In this document: piece by piece, positions 29,201 through 38,103 of the stretch
Layout: the number at the start of each line of letters is the position of its first letter
How positions within the stretch are numbered: position 1 is the first letter of the stretch
NCBI GenBank assembly: GCA_947503275.1
Contig: CANNCZ010000001.1
Location: forward strand, 1,612,001 to 1,676,000
Direction: 5' to 3'
DNA from: an uncultured Erythrobacter sp.
Lineage (GTDB): Bacteria > Pseudomonadota > Alphaproteobacteria > Sphingomonadales > Sphingomonadaceae
DNA: 64,000 nt
The notes under the pieces: generated by a model
Databases searched by the model: none
Seen by the model: only the letters and a program-made list of their open reading frames with translations
What the model was told of the DNA's origin: nothing
Program-made: the position numbers and the translations under genes

Positions 29201-29824
29201 CTAGTTCTCACTGTGGGTCGTGCCTTCTTCATCGTGCTGGTCCATGTGCGCATCGCGCAGGATATCGATCCCGCCATAGATCGCGATCCCGGCAACAGCG
29301 ACGCCGACCAGTAGATCTGGCCAATTCGCACCAGTAAGCATGACGACCAGTCCTGCGACAATAATCCCGCCATTAGCGACAAAATCGTTGAAGCTAAAAG
29401 TCGTTGCGGCTCGCAGATTGACGTCCTTCTGCTGGAGGTTTTGCAGCAGGCGAAGGCAAATGAGGTTCACTACGGCTGCGATCGCAGCCATGGCCATCAT
29501 CTCGATGCCGCCAGGGTCCGAGCCCTCCAGAAAGCGACGTATTGCATCGGCAATGACGCCAACGGCAAACAACAGGAGCAAGCCACCTGAAAGGCGAGCC
29601 GCGTTGCGCTTCCACACTCGAGAACGGCTAAGTGCGAAAAGGCTCAGGACATAGACAAGAGCATCAGATGCATTGTCGAGACCATTGGCGAGAAGCGCGT
29701 TAGAGTCGGCAAAGTATCCGGCGAACAAGAAACCGACGGCCAACGCGACATTAAGCCACAGGACAATCCACAAAGTTCGGCGCTTTTCAGCAGTATCCAG
29801 CTCGAATTCATGCTCGCCGCTCAT
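29201..29824 (-). CDS. Cation diffusion facilitator (CDF) transporter
   Basis: This 207-residue protein has about six TM helices and lacks a long C-terminal cytoplasmic domain. The TM2 metal-site region reads SNALLANGLDNASDALVYVLS (Asp and Asn where many CDFs have His), and the TM5 site is TFSFNDFVANGGI. CDF proteins export Zn, Co, Cd, Fe or Ni by proton exchange; the substrate cannot be told. The C-terminus is rich in His, Asp and Glu (MDQHDEEGTTH). AAGGGAAATACC precedes the start. It is convergent with the glutaredoxin-MauE gene. Confidence 0.88.
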   Translation of the reverse strand: MSGEHEFELDTAEKRRTLWIVLWLNVALAVGFLFAGYFADSNALLANGLDNASDALVYVLSLFALSRSRVWKRNAARLSGGLLLLFAVGVIADAIRRFLEGSDPGGIEMMAMAAIAAVVNLICLRLLQNLQQKDVNLRAATTFSFNDFVANGGIIVAGLVVMLTGANWPDLLVGVAVAGIAIYGGIDILRDAHMDQHDEEGTTHSEN

Positions 29825-29889
29825 GGTATTTCCCTTCTTAAACCTTTCGCCATTCTTGGGGTGATTTCGATGTCCGCCGATTGTCGTGT

Positions 29890-30315
29890 TTAATGGCCTG
29901 AGCGACCATTTGGCTTTTGAACAGAGCTTGCCGGACAGCGGTGAAACACGCGCGCATCGCCGCGAAAATTCCGCATCGTCAACCGCTCGGCGCTACGCTC
30001 TTCAATGGTCAAATGACGAATTCTCATCGGCCGCTCATGACCTTCGAACGGCATGTGGGCATGCGTGTAAGCGATGGCGTCGCCCTCGTCGCGCCAGACG
30101 CCTACAGCGGCGGGCGCACCGTCCGGAAGCTGCACTTCGGCATAAAAGCCATCTGCGAAAAACACCCATGCCGGCCCGCTGTCGCAGGACCGCGTTTCAC
30201 CGATGCTCCAGACGCCGGCGATCGGAGCCGGCGTAGTCTGCTCCTGTGCCGATACAGGAGCTATCGAGATCGTCATAATGCCGACTATTGTCGGTAATAT
30301 ATTGATATTCTTCAT
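29890..30315 (-). CDS. Hypothetical secreted protein
   Basis: AAAGGAGAG precedes the ATG. The 141-residue product has a signal peptide (MKNINILPTIVGIMTISIAPVSA) and a compact domain with GVWSIGETRSCDSGPAWVFFADG and GVWRDEGDAIAYTH, a lipocalin-like or DUF4893-type look that I cannot confirm. Two Cys may form a disulfide. It lies between czcA and the CDF gene on the same strand, so it may be the last or an accessory member of that metal operon. Confidence 0.7.
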   Translation of the reverse strand: MKNINILPTIVGIMTISIAPVSAQEQTTPAPIAGVWSIGETRSCDSGPAWVFFADGFYAEVQLPDGAPAAVGVWRDEGDAIAYTHAHMPFEGHERPMRIRHLTIEERSAERLTMRNFRGDARVFHRCPASSVQKPNGRSGH

Positions 30316-30374
30316 ATCTACTCTCCTTTAAGCCAACTTCTTGAGTTTATGCATGCTCCTAGCCGGTCGAGACG

Positions 30375-33300
30375 TCACGCATCGACAGGGCCCGGCGTGT
30401 CCAAAGAACCGTTACGCCGCGACTTCTGCGCGAAAATCAGGCTCACAATGGCAGGCAGCACGAACAGCGTGAGCGCTGTTGCCGTTATCAACCCGCCGAT
30501 CACAACCGTGGCGAGCGGGCGCTGCACCTCGGCACCGGTTCCGGTCGCAAGCGCCATCGGAACGAAGCCGAGCGAGGCGACGAGCGCCGTCATCAGAACC
30601 GGGCGGAGGCGTGCAATTGCGCCTTCGACAATCGCTTCACCAAGCTCCAAACCCTTTTCGAGCCGCTGCTTGATCGCGGTTATCATGACGAGACCATTCA
30701 AGGTGGCCACGCCGGATAGAGCAATGAAACCCACGGCCGCCGAGATCGAGAATGGCATGCCTCTCAGGGCCAGAAAGAAGACCCCGCCAGCCAGTGCCAT
30801 CGGAATCGCGCTGAACACCGCAAGCGCCGAAACCCATCCGCCGACCGCCATGTAGAGCAGCAACAGGATGACCGCGAAGGCGAGCGGAACCACGATCAGC
30901 AGGCGCTGCTGCGCTTGCTGCAAGTTCTGATACTGCCCGCCCCATTCGATAAACGAGGCGGATGGCAGATCGACGTTTGCGGCCACTTCGGACTGGGCCT
31001 GCTCGACAAATGAGCCAAGATCACGTTCCCGCACATTGGCGGATACGATAACCAGTCTTCGGCCCTGTTCGCGCCGGACCTCGGCCAGCCCATCGACGAC
31101 CTCGAATTGAGCTACGGCTCTGAGCGGGATGCTTCCCCCATTGGGTAGAACAATTGGCAAGGTGCCGAGCTGGTCGAAATCGTTGCGATTGGCATCAGAC
31201 AATCTGACGACGACATCGAACCGGCGATCGCCTTCGAACACAAGGCCGGCGTTGCGACCGCCAAGCGCGATGGCAACGGACTGCGCCACCTCCTCGACGC
31301 TTAGACCGTAGCGCGCGATCGTGGGCCGATCAAAGGCGATATCGAGTGTCGGGAAGCCAGCGACCTGCTGGACCTTGACGTCGGCCGCGCCTTCGACGCC
31401 GCGCAGCACGGCGGCGACTTCGTTTGCAGCTGAAGTCATGGCTGTAAGATCATCGCCATAGAGCTTGACCGCCACATCGCCGCGGACACCGGCGATAAGC
31501 TCGTTGAAGCGCAGTTCGATGGGCTGGCTGAACTCGTAGAGATTGCCGACGAGGCCGCCGAGCGCTTCTTCCATCTCGCTAACCAGCTCTTCCTTGGACA
31601 GCGAGGGATCGGGCCATTCCTCGCGTGGCTTGAGGATCACATAGGCATCCGAGATGTTCGGCGGCATGGGATCGGTTGCGACCTCGGCCGTGCCGGTGCG
31701 CGAAAACACCAGCTCGACCTGTGGGAATTGTGTGAGGCGCGCCTCGACCTGGCGCTGCATAGCGAGCGACTGCTCCAATGGGGTGGATGGGATGCGCAGC
31801 GACTGCACCGCCAGATCTCGCTCGTCGAGTTGCGGCGTGAATTCGCTGCCAATGAAGCTGAAGACCAGCGCTGCAAGTGCAAATACGCCGACACCGGTGC
31901 CGATGACCGGCCATGGACGGACCAGGGCCTTACGCAGTAGCGGGCCATAGCGTTCTTTTGCCACGCGAATTGGCTTCACTTCTTTCTCGTTGATTTTTTT
32001 GTTCAGCAAGAGAGCGATCATCGCAGGGACAAAAGTCAGTGACAGGATGAAAGCCGAAGCCAGGGCAAGCATAACGGTGATGGCCATGGGCGTGAAGGTT
32101 TTGCCTTCCACACCGGTGAAGGTGAGAAGAGGCGCAAAGACCAGAAAGATGATCGCCTGACCGTAGACGGTCGGCTTGATCATCTCATGCGCCGCTGCGC
32201 GGGTCTCCACGAGGCGTTCACGCAGCGTTAGCAGGCGTCCTTCAAGCTCCTGCCTATGGGCAAGGCGTGCGATACTGTTCTCGACAATGATAACAGCACC
32301 ATCGACGATGAGGCCGAAATCGAGCGCGCCAAGGCTCATCAGATTGCCAGATACGCCGAGCCGGTTCATTCCGATGGCTGCCATCAGCATCGAGAGAGGA
32401 ATGACCAATGCGGCAATGATTGCGGCGCGTATGTTTCCAAGTAGCAGGAACAACACGACGATAACGAGCAAAGCGCCCTCGACCAGATTGTTGCGAACCG
32501 TAGCGATGGTCGCATCGACCAAAGTGGATCGGTTGTAGACAATCTCAGCCACCACTCCGGCAGGCAGCGATGCACGAACTTCCTCAAGTCTTTCTGCAGC
32601 GCCAGCGGCAACGGTTCGGCTGTTCTCGCCCGCTCGCATCAGGACAGTTCCGACGACCGCTTCATCGCCGTTCAGCGAGGCAGCCCCTGTGCGAAGGTCA
32701 CCGCCAATCTCGACTGTGGCAACATCGCCTACGCGGATCGGCACGCCTTCGCGGGTCGTCACCACCGCCTGCTCGATGTCTTCTACCGAATTCAGCCGGG
32801 AATCGACACGGGCCAAGAGCGCTTCGCCGGCACGTTCGACGAAGTTCGCGCCTTCCGCCTGGTTTGCCACTTCGAGCGCAGTAATCAACTGGTCGAGTGA
32901 AACACCGTAGCCGCCCAGACGATCCGGGTCGGGCTGCACCAGATATTGCTTATCAAAGCCGCCGATCGAGTCGACGCCTGCGACACCGTCGGCTGATCGC
33001 ATCAGCGGCGCAACCACCCAGTCCTGCACCGTGCGCAGATAGGCGGCTCTCGCCACCTCCGTGTCCAATCGCTCGCCCCGGTCGGTGACAAAGCTGCCGT
33101 CATTCTGCCAGCCAATGGCGCCGCCTTTTGGCGCATCCGTTCCACCCGGATGCTCGAATTCGATGGTATACATCAAGACTTCGCCAAGGCCGGTCGCAAT
33201 TGGCCCCATCGACGGCTCCGCGCCTGCAGGAAGCGAAGAGGCGAGCGTGGCAAGCCGTTCTTCAACCTGCGAGCGCGCAAAGTAGATGTCGGTGCCCTCT

Positions 33301-33650
33301 TCGAAAATCGCCGAAACCTGACTGAAGCCGTTGCGCGAGATCGAGCGGGTCATCTCCAGTCCCTCGATCCCGGCGAGGCCCGTCTCGACAGGGAAGGTTA
33401 CCTGCGTTTCGATCTGTGAGGGTGAAAGCGCCGGTGCTTCGGTGTTGATCTGCACCTGAACATTTGTGATGTCCGGCACCGCATCGATTGGCAGTTTCGC
33501 AAGATTGAAGGCGCCCCAGATGGCTACACCTAGGGCAAGGGCCACGACCGCCCAGCGATTGCGCACCGACCAATCAAGGACGCCGCCAATCAGGCCGCCA
33601 TTGTTGTTGCGCTCTTTTTCGAAGCCGCTTTCAGAACGATCAATGTCCAT
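30375..33650 (-). CDS. czcA: Heavy-metal RND efflux pump, CzcA family
   Basis: The ATG at 33650 (MDIDRSESGFEKE) lies 11 bases inside the adaptor gene and gives 1091 residues; the longer frame to 33737 is out-of-frame adaptor. Signatures include IDAVPDITNVQVQI, LGALDFGLIVDGAVIIVENSIARL (TM4, typical of the Czc/Cnr cobalt-zinc-cadmium branch) and GVATLNGLVMI. This sequence differs clearly from the CusA at 24.2 kb, so the element carries pumps for both mono- and divalent metals. It works with CzcB and CzcC upstream. Confidence 0.93.
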   Translation of the reverse strand: MDIDRSESGFEKERNNNGGLIGGVLDWSVRNRWAVVALALGVAIWGAFNLAKLPIDAVPDITNVQVQINTEAPALSPSQIETQVTFPVETGLAGIEGLEMTRSISRNGFSQVSAIFEEGTDIYFARSQVEERLATLASSLPAGAEPSMGPIATGLGEVLMYTIEFEHPGGTDAPKGGAIGWQNDGSFVTDRGERLDTEVARAAYLRTVQDWVVAPLMRSADGVAGVDSIGGFDKQYLVQPDPDRLGGYGVSLDQLITALEVANQAEGANFVERAGEALLARVDSRLNSVEDIEQAVVTTREGVPIRVGDVATVEIGGDLRTGAASLNGDEAVVGTVLMRAGENSRTVAAGAAERLEEVRASLPAGVVAEIVYNRSTLVDATIATVRNNLVEGALLVIVVLFLLLGNIRAAIIAALVIPLSMLMAAIGMNRLGVSGNLMSLGALDFGLIVDGAVIIVENSIARLAHRQELEGRLLTLRERLVETRAAAHEMIKPTVYGQAIIFLVFAPLLTFTGVEGKTFTPMAITVMLALASAFILSLTFVPAMIALLLNKKINEKEVKPIRVAKERYGPLLRKALVRPWPVIGTGVGVFALAALVFSFIGSEFTPQLDERDLAVQSLRIPSTPLEQSLAMQRQVEARLTQFPQVELVFSRTGTAEVATDPMPPNISDAYVILKPREEWPDPSLSKEELVSEMEEALGGLVGNLYEFSQPIELRFNELIAGVRGDVAVKLYGDDLTAMTSAANEVAAVLRGVEGAADVKVQQVAGFPTLDIAFDRPTIARYGLSVEEVAQSVAIALGGRNAGLVFEGDRRFDVVVRLSDANRNDFDQLGTLPIVLPNGGSIPLRAVAQFEVVDGLAEVRREQGRRLVIVSANVRERDLGSFVEQAQSEVAANVDLPSASFIEWGGQYQNLQQAQQRLLIVVPLAFAVILLLLYMAVGGWVSALAVFSAIPMALAGGVFFLALRGMPFSISAAVGFIALSGVATLNGLVMITAIKQRLEKGLELGEAIVEGAIARLRPVLMTALVASLGFVPMALATGTGAEVQRPLATVVIGGLITATALTLFVLPAIVSLIFAQKSRRNGSLDTPGPVDA

Positions 33651-34803
33651 GTTCGGCTTCCTCTTTTCCGAGTTCGGCTTTGAGCAGGAAGGCGTTTTCG
33701 GTCGCGATCCGCTGGCCATTCTGCAATCCTGACACAATCACGATGCGCCCTCCCGAGCGCGATCCCGTCACGACAGGCGTCGCCCGAAAGCCAGTCTGGG
33801 TGCGAACGAACACGACTTCGCGCCCTTCGACCATCTGAACGGCTGCCTCAGGCACCGAGATGGCAGTCGCATCGGTCTCTCCGGAAGGCCGAATACGCGC
33901 CTGCAAGAATGCGCCTGGCTGTAATCCGGGCACTGCATTCGCAAGGGAAATAATAGCGGTGGCGCTTCGGCTTTCCGGATCGAGCGCGGGGGTTATCGAG
34001 CGCACACGTCCGCCGATCTCCCGCTCCTCTCCGAATTCGAGCGTTGCCTCGTCGCCGGGCCTAATTCTCACGGCATCGCTGGCGGGCAGAGCAACCTGCA
34101 CTTGCAAGCCGCTCGCGTTCACGATCTGGAACATCTCTTCACCGGCTGAGACGTAGGAGCCCAGCACGATCGGCGCGCTGGTGATCTGCCCTGAAATCGG
34201 GCTCGTCACAGCGAGCGACCGTCCATCTCCGCTGACACCAGCAGCTGCGGATGCGGCTTGCGCGCGGGAAAGTTCGGACCTTGCCACCTGCAGATTCGCC
34301 TGCGCAGCTTCGAGATCCTGCCGAGCCGTCACATTGGCCTCGAACAGCCGTTTTTCCCGGTCATAGAGTGCAGAAAGTTCATTTACCCGCGCACGCGCGG
34401 CCGCGACCTGCGCAGCCAGTCCGGCAGCATCAGCGCTCTCGATCCGCGCGATCGCTTCCCCCTGCCTGACATAATCGCCAAGCATCTTGTTCACGCTCCG
34501 CACGACCCCCGAGGCACGTGCATCGATTCGCGCGCTGGCGTTGGGCGCGGCTGCGACCGTTGCGGGGAATACGATCTCTGTAACAGCACCAAACTGAACA
34601 GCTTCGATTTCGATGGAGGAAACCGCGATTTGCTCTTCGCTAATTTGCAAAGCGCCTTCGGAACCTTCGGTTTCTGCTCCGCCTTCCTCTTCGCTCTGTC
34701 CTTCTTCGGAGTGGTCGGCAGACCCTGACGGCCAGAAGCCCCAAGCAGATACGGCCGCCAGAACAAGGATGCCGACTATTGCGATAAGATAGTTACGTTT
34801 CAT
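33640..34803 (-). CDS. czcB: RND periplasmic adaptor (CzcB-like)
   Basis: From ATG 34803 (MKRNYLIAIVGILVLAAVSAWGF) the product is 387 residues; an in-frame GTG at 34818 overlaps the czcC stop and could be a coupled start. An N-terminal TM anchor is followed by a Glu/Ser-rich linker, a lipoyl/barrel-sandwich domain with a helical hairpin (VAAARARVNELSALYDREKRLFE) and beta-barrel and membrane-proximal domains. The C-terminus EEAEHGH is acidic and His-containing. It links CzcA to the CzcC channel. Confidence 0.9.
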   Translation of the reverse strand: MKRNYLIAIVGILVLAAVSAWGFWPSGSADHSEEGQSEEEGGAETEGSEGALQISEEQIAVSSIEIEAVQFGAVTEIVFPATVAAAPNASARIDARASGVVRSVNKMLGDYVRQGEAIARIESADAAGLAAQVAAARARVNELSALYDREKRLFEANVTARQDLEAAQANLQVARSELSRAQAASAAAGVSGDGRSLAVTSPISGQITSAPIVLGSYVSAGEEMFQIVNASGLQVQVALPASDAVRIRPGDEATLEFGEEREIGGRVRSITPALDPESRSATAIISLANAVPGLQPGAFLQARIRPSGETDATAISVPEAAVQMVEGREVVFVRTQTGFRATPVVTGSRSGGRIVIVSGLQNGQRIATENAFLLKAELGKEEAEHGH

Positions 34804-34814
34804 GGGAAGGGATC

Positions 34815-36053
34815 TCACTGTGCGGTGAGCCAGATGAGCCGCGCCGCGAGCAGGCCGCGGGACTCTTCTGCCTGGATCAGGTTTTCACGAATGGCGTCGC
34901 GCGCTTCGGCAGCTGCCAGCACTTCGATCAGCGGAAACCGGCCATTGCGGTATCCTATCTCGACAAGTCGGAGTGCTTCCTCGGCCTGAGGCAGAGATGC
35001 GCTGGAAAGGGTTTCCACCCGCGTTTCGGCGGCCAGATAGAGCGTTCGCGTCCGCTCGAACTCCACGCGGTAGTCCGCCTCGGCTATCGCTTCGCTCGCG
35101 CTTGCCGCGCGATATTGCGCTTCAGCGGCTGCGATGTTGCCCTGGTTACGGTTGCGGAAGGGCAGAGGAATGGAAATCCCGACAATGAAGGCTTGATCGT
35201 TGCTTTCTTGAAATCGGCGCACGCCTGCCGACAGCGTGGGGTCGGGAACGCCGAGCGAGCGTTCACGCGCAATTTCGGCCTCAGCGAAGGTGGTTCGCGC
35301 ATCCGCAATGCGCAGCTGCAAGGGATCTTCGGAACCCAGCGGCTCGAGCGGCGGCGCTAAATCAGGAAAGACGTTCGATACCACCGGGTTGGGCCGGCCG
35401 GACACCCAAAGAGCCGCGAGCGCCTGACGTGCGGCTAGATCGGCAGCTTGTGCAGCCTGCAGCTCAGCTTCCGCTTCTGCAAGCGCTGCACGGGCGCGCA
35501 TGGCACGCAGCGGTGGCTCCCGCCCGACCTCGACAAGCACATTGGCGATCCGGGCCAGCTCACGGTTACGCTCGACGATTTCGAGCGCCAGGACGAGGCG
35601 CTGGCCTGCGGCGACAGCTTCGACATATCGCTCACGAACGCCCAGCGCGAGTTGCGACAACGCCAAATCGCTCTGCAAGCCGGTGAAGTCGGCTGATGCC
35701 TGTGCGCTCGCGATGCGCGCCCTTCGTTTGCCGCCGAGTTCAAGCTGCTGGCCGATCGCCAGAGTATATTCGGAGGAGCGCAGGCCGGAAAATGCACCGG
35801 AACCTGCAATGTCTTCCACCTCGAACGACAACGAAGGGTTAGGCCGAAGCCGCGCCTGGTCGATAGCCGCACGCGCGGCTTCTGCTTCCGCTTGCGGGCC
35901 GTAGACGCGCGGATTGCTGTTCGAACTTGTACCCTCTTGACCGTCAACGCCCGCTCTGGCGAGCGCTTCTTCGAGGGTAATTGTTTCCTTTGCCGATATC
36001 GGCGAACCCGTACACACGGCAAACAAGGCCGCGGCCAGTGCAATGCACCGCAT
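34815..36053 (-). CDS. czcC: Outer-membrane efflux protein (CzcC-like)
   Basis: This 412-residue TolC-family protein has a signal peptide (MRCIALAAALFAVCTGSPISA) and two OEP repeats with typical segments RLRPNPSLSFEVED and GVPDPTLSAGVRRF. AGGAGATAAGAA precedes the start. The stop overlaps the in-frame GTG of czcB. It forms the outer-membrane channel of the divalent-metal pump. The 63-base gap to the upstream His-rich gene is short enough for one transcript. Confidence 0.9.
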   Translation of the reverse strand: MRCIALAAALFAVCTGSPISAKETITLEEALARAGVDGQEGTSSNSNPRVYGPQAEAEAARAAIDQARLRPNPSLSFEVEDIAGSGAFSGLRSSEYTLAIGQQLELGGKRRARIASAQASADFTGLQSDLALSQLALGVRERYVEAVAAGQRLVLALEIVERNRELARIANVLVEVGREPPLRAMRARAALAEAEAELQAAQAADLAARQALAALWVSGRPNPVVSNVFPDLAPPLEPLGSEDPLQLRIADARTTFAEAEIARERSLGVPDPTLSAGVRRFQESNDQAFIVGISIPLPFRNRNQGNIAAAEAQYRAASASEAIAEADYRVEFERTRTLYLAAETRVETLSSASLPQAEEALRLVEIGYRNGRFPLIEVLAAAEARDAIRENLIQAEESRGLLAARLIWLTAQ

Positions 36054-36116
36054 TTCTTATCTCCTGACTGAAACCAATCGAGCGCGCTCGAAAGCGAGCT
36101 CGCAAATGATTGTCGG

Positions 36117-36542
36117 TCAGGCTTTGGGAGGCTGTATCAGGACTGGGGGAGCACGGGAGGCGAGCGATGACGTGGCAAGCGGGCCCCTCAGGTTATCCGA
36201 ACTCCAGAAAGGTGATCGCAGGAGCATGCTGGTGTCAGCGAGACTAAAACTGCAATTGTGGTGGTGCGTTGCCGAATGGTCCTGGCCATCATGGTCTGGC
36301 GTTGCATCGTTCGCATCAAAATGGTCCGCGCCATGCGCGTAGATATGATCGGCTGCATGAGCGAAGCTTTCGCCTTCCCCGGCATGCACGTCCGGGAGAG
36401 ACAGTACGCTGCTGAATAGGATCGCTAATACCGCGAGAAAAGGCAAAATCTTGCGTGTCACTTCAGCGAACATCTTAGAAACACGTGAAGATTTATACAA
36501 GTTTATATCAATCATGGAACTTGGATGGCTGAAAATGCTCAT
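36117..36542 (-). CDS. Small His/Asp-rich exported protein at head of czc genes
   Basis: The ATG at 36542 overlaps the upstream gene's stop (ATGA) and gives 141 residues; later starts at 36515 and 36473 are possible. A hydrophobic segment (ILPFLAVLAILFSSVLSLPDVHA) precedes a stretch very rich in His and Asp (HAADHIYAHGADHFDAND and GQDHSATHHHNCSF). The C-terminus ASRAPPVLIQPPKA is like that of the protein at 20984-21352. It is probably a periplasmic metal buffer for the adjacent pump; this is inferred from composition and position. Confidence 0.65.
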   Translation of the reverse strand: MSIFSHPSSMIDINLYKSSRVSKMFAEVTRKILPFLAVLAILFSSVLSLPDVHAGEGESFAHAADHIYAHGADHFDANDATPDHDGQDHSATHHHNCSFSLADTSMLLRSPFWSSDNLRGPLATSSLASRAPPVLIQPPKA

Positions 36543-36949
36543 AGTTGATCGTTCTCCAATCCACGCGCAGCCCATAGCCCCATGCCGCCAAGCAATATCT
36601 CGATGAGAGCTTCACGCAGCGGTTGGACGGCAAGCAGGTCAGCGCCCTCCATGAAAACAGCCGCAACTCTGCTTAATCCCACGCAGATAAAAACTGCGGC
36701 AGCAATCAGACTAAGCTGACGCGAAGAGAGGTTGATGCGCCCCCCAAGGATCAGCACAACGCCGATACCTATCTCGCCGCCTCCGATCATGGCGCGCATA
36801 GCCACCCGGGCAGATGGGTGGTCGAGCCCAATCGCATAGTAGCTCATGATTTCCGGCTGAATGAGAGTTGCTATTCCGAGCGCGAGAAAAATGCATCCTG
36901 CAAAAGAAGGGTAAACGCTGCCCAAGATCCGACGAAGATTGCTGATCAC
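36539..36949 (-). CDS. DUF4345-like four-helix membrane protein
   Basis: This 136-residue protein has four hydrophobic helices (about 15-35, 48-70, 78-100, 108-128). The pattern of an RAMIGGGEIGIGVVLILGG helix resembles DUF4345 family proteins, whose role is unknown. Its start and stop overlap both neighbours by 4 bases, so it is translated with the methyltransferase-like genes. Confidence 0.7.
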   Translation of the reverse strand: MISNLRRILGSVYPSFAGCIFLALGIATLIQPEIMSYYAIGLDHPSARVAMRAMIGGGEIGIGVVLILGGRINLSSRQLSLIAAAVFICVGLSRVAAVFMEGADLLAVQPLREALIEILLGGMGLWAARGLENDQL

Positions 36950-37518
36950 AGGAACCGCCTTGTCTGGCGTTTATAGTCCAAATAGTCCTGACCGTATTGC
37001 TGCTCCAGCCATGGCTCTTCGAAGATAGGAGCGAGCAAATACATGGCCGCCCAGAGCGTCAATAATATCCAGACAAGCAAGGTGTTGGCGAGCAGGCCCC
37101 AACCAATCATGCCAACCCATGTCGCAACGTAGACAGGGTTCCTGCTTATGCTGAACCAACCAGTGGTTTTCAGACCGTGCTTTTCGCCAAATGCATTGCG
37201 CCAGCCCATCTGGAACGTAATCCAGAATGCCAGAGCAAAGCCTACAACCAACAGTGCGAGGCCCACAGTATATTGGAGCAAGGCATCAGCGGGAGCCACA
37301 GATGCAAAGTCGAGAAGGGAAAGGGCCAGCAATGGGTAAAGGAACAGGCGAAACAGCGCCATGAAGGTGCGGTGCTGCCAACTGTCCCCTGAAGGGGGAG
37401 GGAAGAACTGAAACTTTCCGCTCAAGACCGCAAAAATGGAGAGCCCGATTATCGCGCAAATCGAGCTGGCCGCTAATCCGAACAAACCCCAAGCGACCCA
37501 TGAAGGCAGGTCAATCAT
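36946..37518 (-). CDS. Isoprenylcysteine carboxyl methyltransferase (ICMT)-like membrane protein
   Basis: The ATG at 37518 has GGAG 8 bases upstream and gives 190 residues. Five or so TM helices are followed by the ICMT/PEMT signature: LKTTGWFSISRNPVYVATWVGMIGWGL, then the C-terminal EEPWLEQQYGQDYLDYKRQTRRFL. These SAM-binding residues (RNP and the EE/Y motif) are well kept. In bacteria such proteins often sit in metal-response operons, with unknown substrates. It lies 11 bases after a second ICMT-like gene. Confidence 0.85.
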   Translation of the reverse strand: MIDLPSWVAWGLFGLAASSICAIIGLSIFAVLSGKFQFFPPPSGDSWQHRTFMALFRLFLYPLLALSLLDFASVAPADALLQYTVGLALLVVGFALAFWITFQMGWRNAFGEKHGLKTTGWFSISRNPVYVATWVGMIGWGLLANTLLVWILLTLWAAMYLLAPIFEEPWLEQQYGQDYLDYKRQTRRFL

Positions 37519-37529
37519 GTGCAGCACTC

Positions 37530-38021
37530 CTACAACCAGCGCCGCGTCTGGTTGCGGTAGGCTGTAAATGCGCTTCCGAAATTCTGCTCCAGAACTCGCT
37601 CTTCAGGGATTATCTGGATGAGCGTGATAGAGAGGGCGTAGAGAATTGGCCCGCTGAATGCTGCGAGGTTTTGGAGGGCCAAGGCTCCACCCACAAGCAC
37701 GAGCAGCATACCCAGATACATCGGGTTTCGGGTAAAGCGATAGAGGCCTGTTGTAACGAGTTGCTCGGCTTGCTCAGGCGTAATCGGATTTACCGTTGTG
37801 TTCGCCCTCCCAAACGATCGAACCGCAAAGAAAAGCACCAGCGCTCCAGCCGCAATGACGGGAACCGATAGCCAAAAAAGAGGCACTGATCCGTAACCAA
37901 GCGCGGGCAGGTTTGTCGCCAGAATATAGCCAGCAAGGCCATAGAACGCGAACTGCATCAGGGGCGGGAAATACAGCTTTTTCTGTTTCTTGGATCGCTC
38001 TGAAATCTGGGTTTGAGGCAT
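37530..38021 (-). CDS. Isoprenylcysteine carboxyl methyltransferase (ICMT)-like membrane protein
   Basis: This 163-residue protein is a shorter paralogue of the next gene. TM helices start at about 20, and the SAM-site signature LVTTGLYRFTRNPMYLGMLLVLVGG and the end EERVLEQNFGSAFTAYRNQTRRWL are complete. The basic N-terminus (SERSKKQKKLYFPP) is cytosolic. It is the first gene behind the MerR-type promoter at 38054-38084, so its expression should respond directly to the metal sensor. Confidence 0.87.
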   Translation of the reverse strand: MPQTQISERSKKQKKLYFPPLMQFAFYGLAGYILATNLPALGYGSVPLFWLSVPVIAAGALVLFFAVRSFGRANTTVNPITPEQAEQLVTTGLYRFTRNPMYLGMLLVLVGGALALQNLAAFSGPILYALSITLIQIIPEERVLEQNFGSAFTAYRNQTRRWL

Positions 38022-38053
38022 TTTCCGACTCGCTTGATTATGATTCGAGTCAA

Positions 38054-38084
38054 GTGATACAGTCTACAGCGACTGTAGAGGCAA
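38054..38084 (-). promoter_or_regulatory. MerR-type promoter and operator
   Basis: On the minus strand: -35 TTGCCT (38079-38084), a 19-bp spacer, -10 TATCAC (38054-38059). The long spacer contains the perfect palindrome CTACAG-TCG-CTGTAG (38064-38078). Overlong 19-bp spacing with a centred palindrome is the hallmark of promoters that MerR-family activators untwist. It drives the ICMT-like genes and probably the genes behind them. Confidence 0.88.
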
Positions 38085-38103
38085 GCGGGAAAAGCACATT
38101 CCT

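Noticed and set aside
29169..29202. Seven-bp inverted repeat between the convergent MauE and CDF genes
   Set aside because: Short stem, 20-base loop and no T-tract; too weak to call a terminator.
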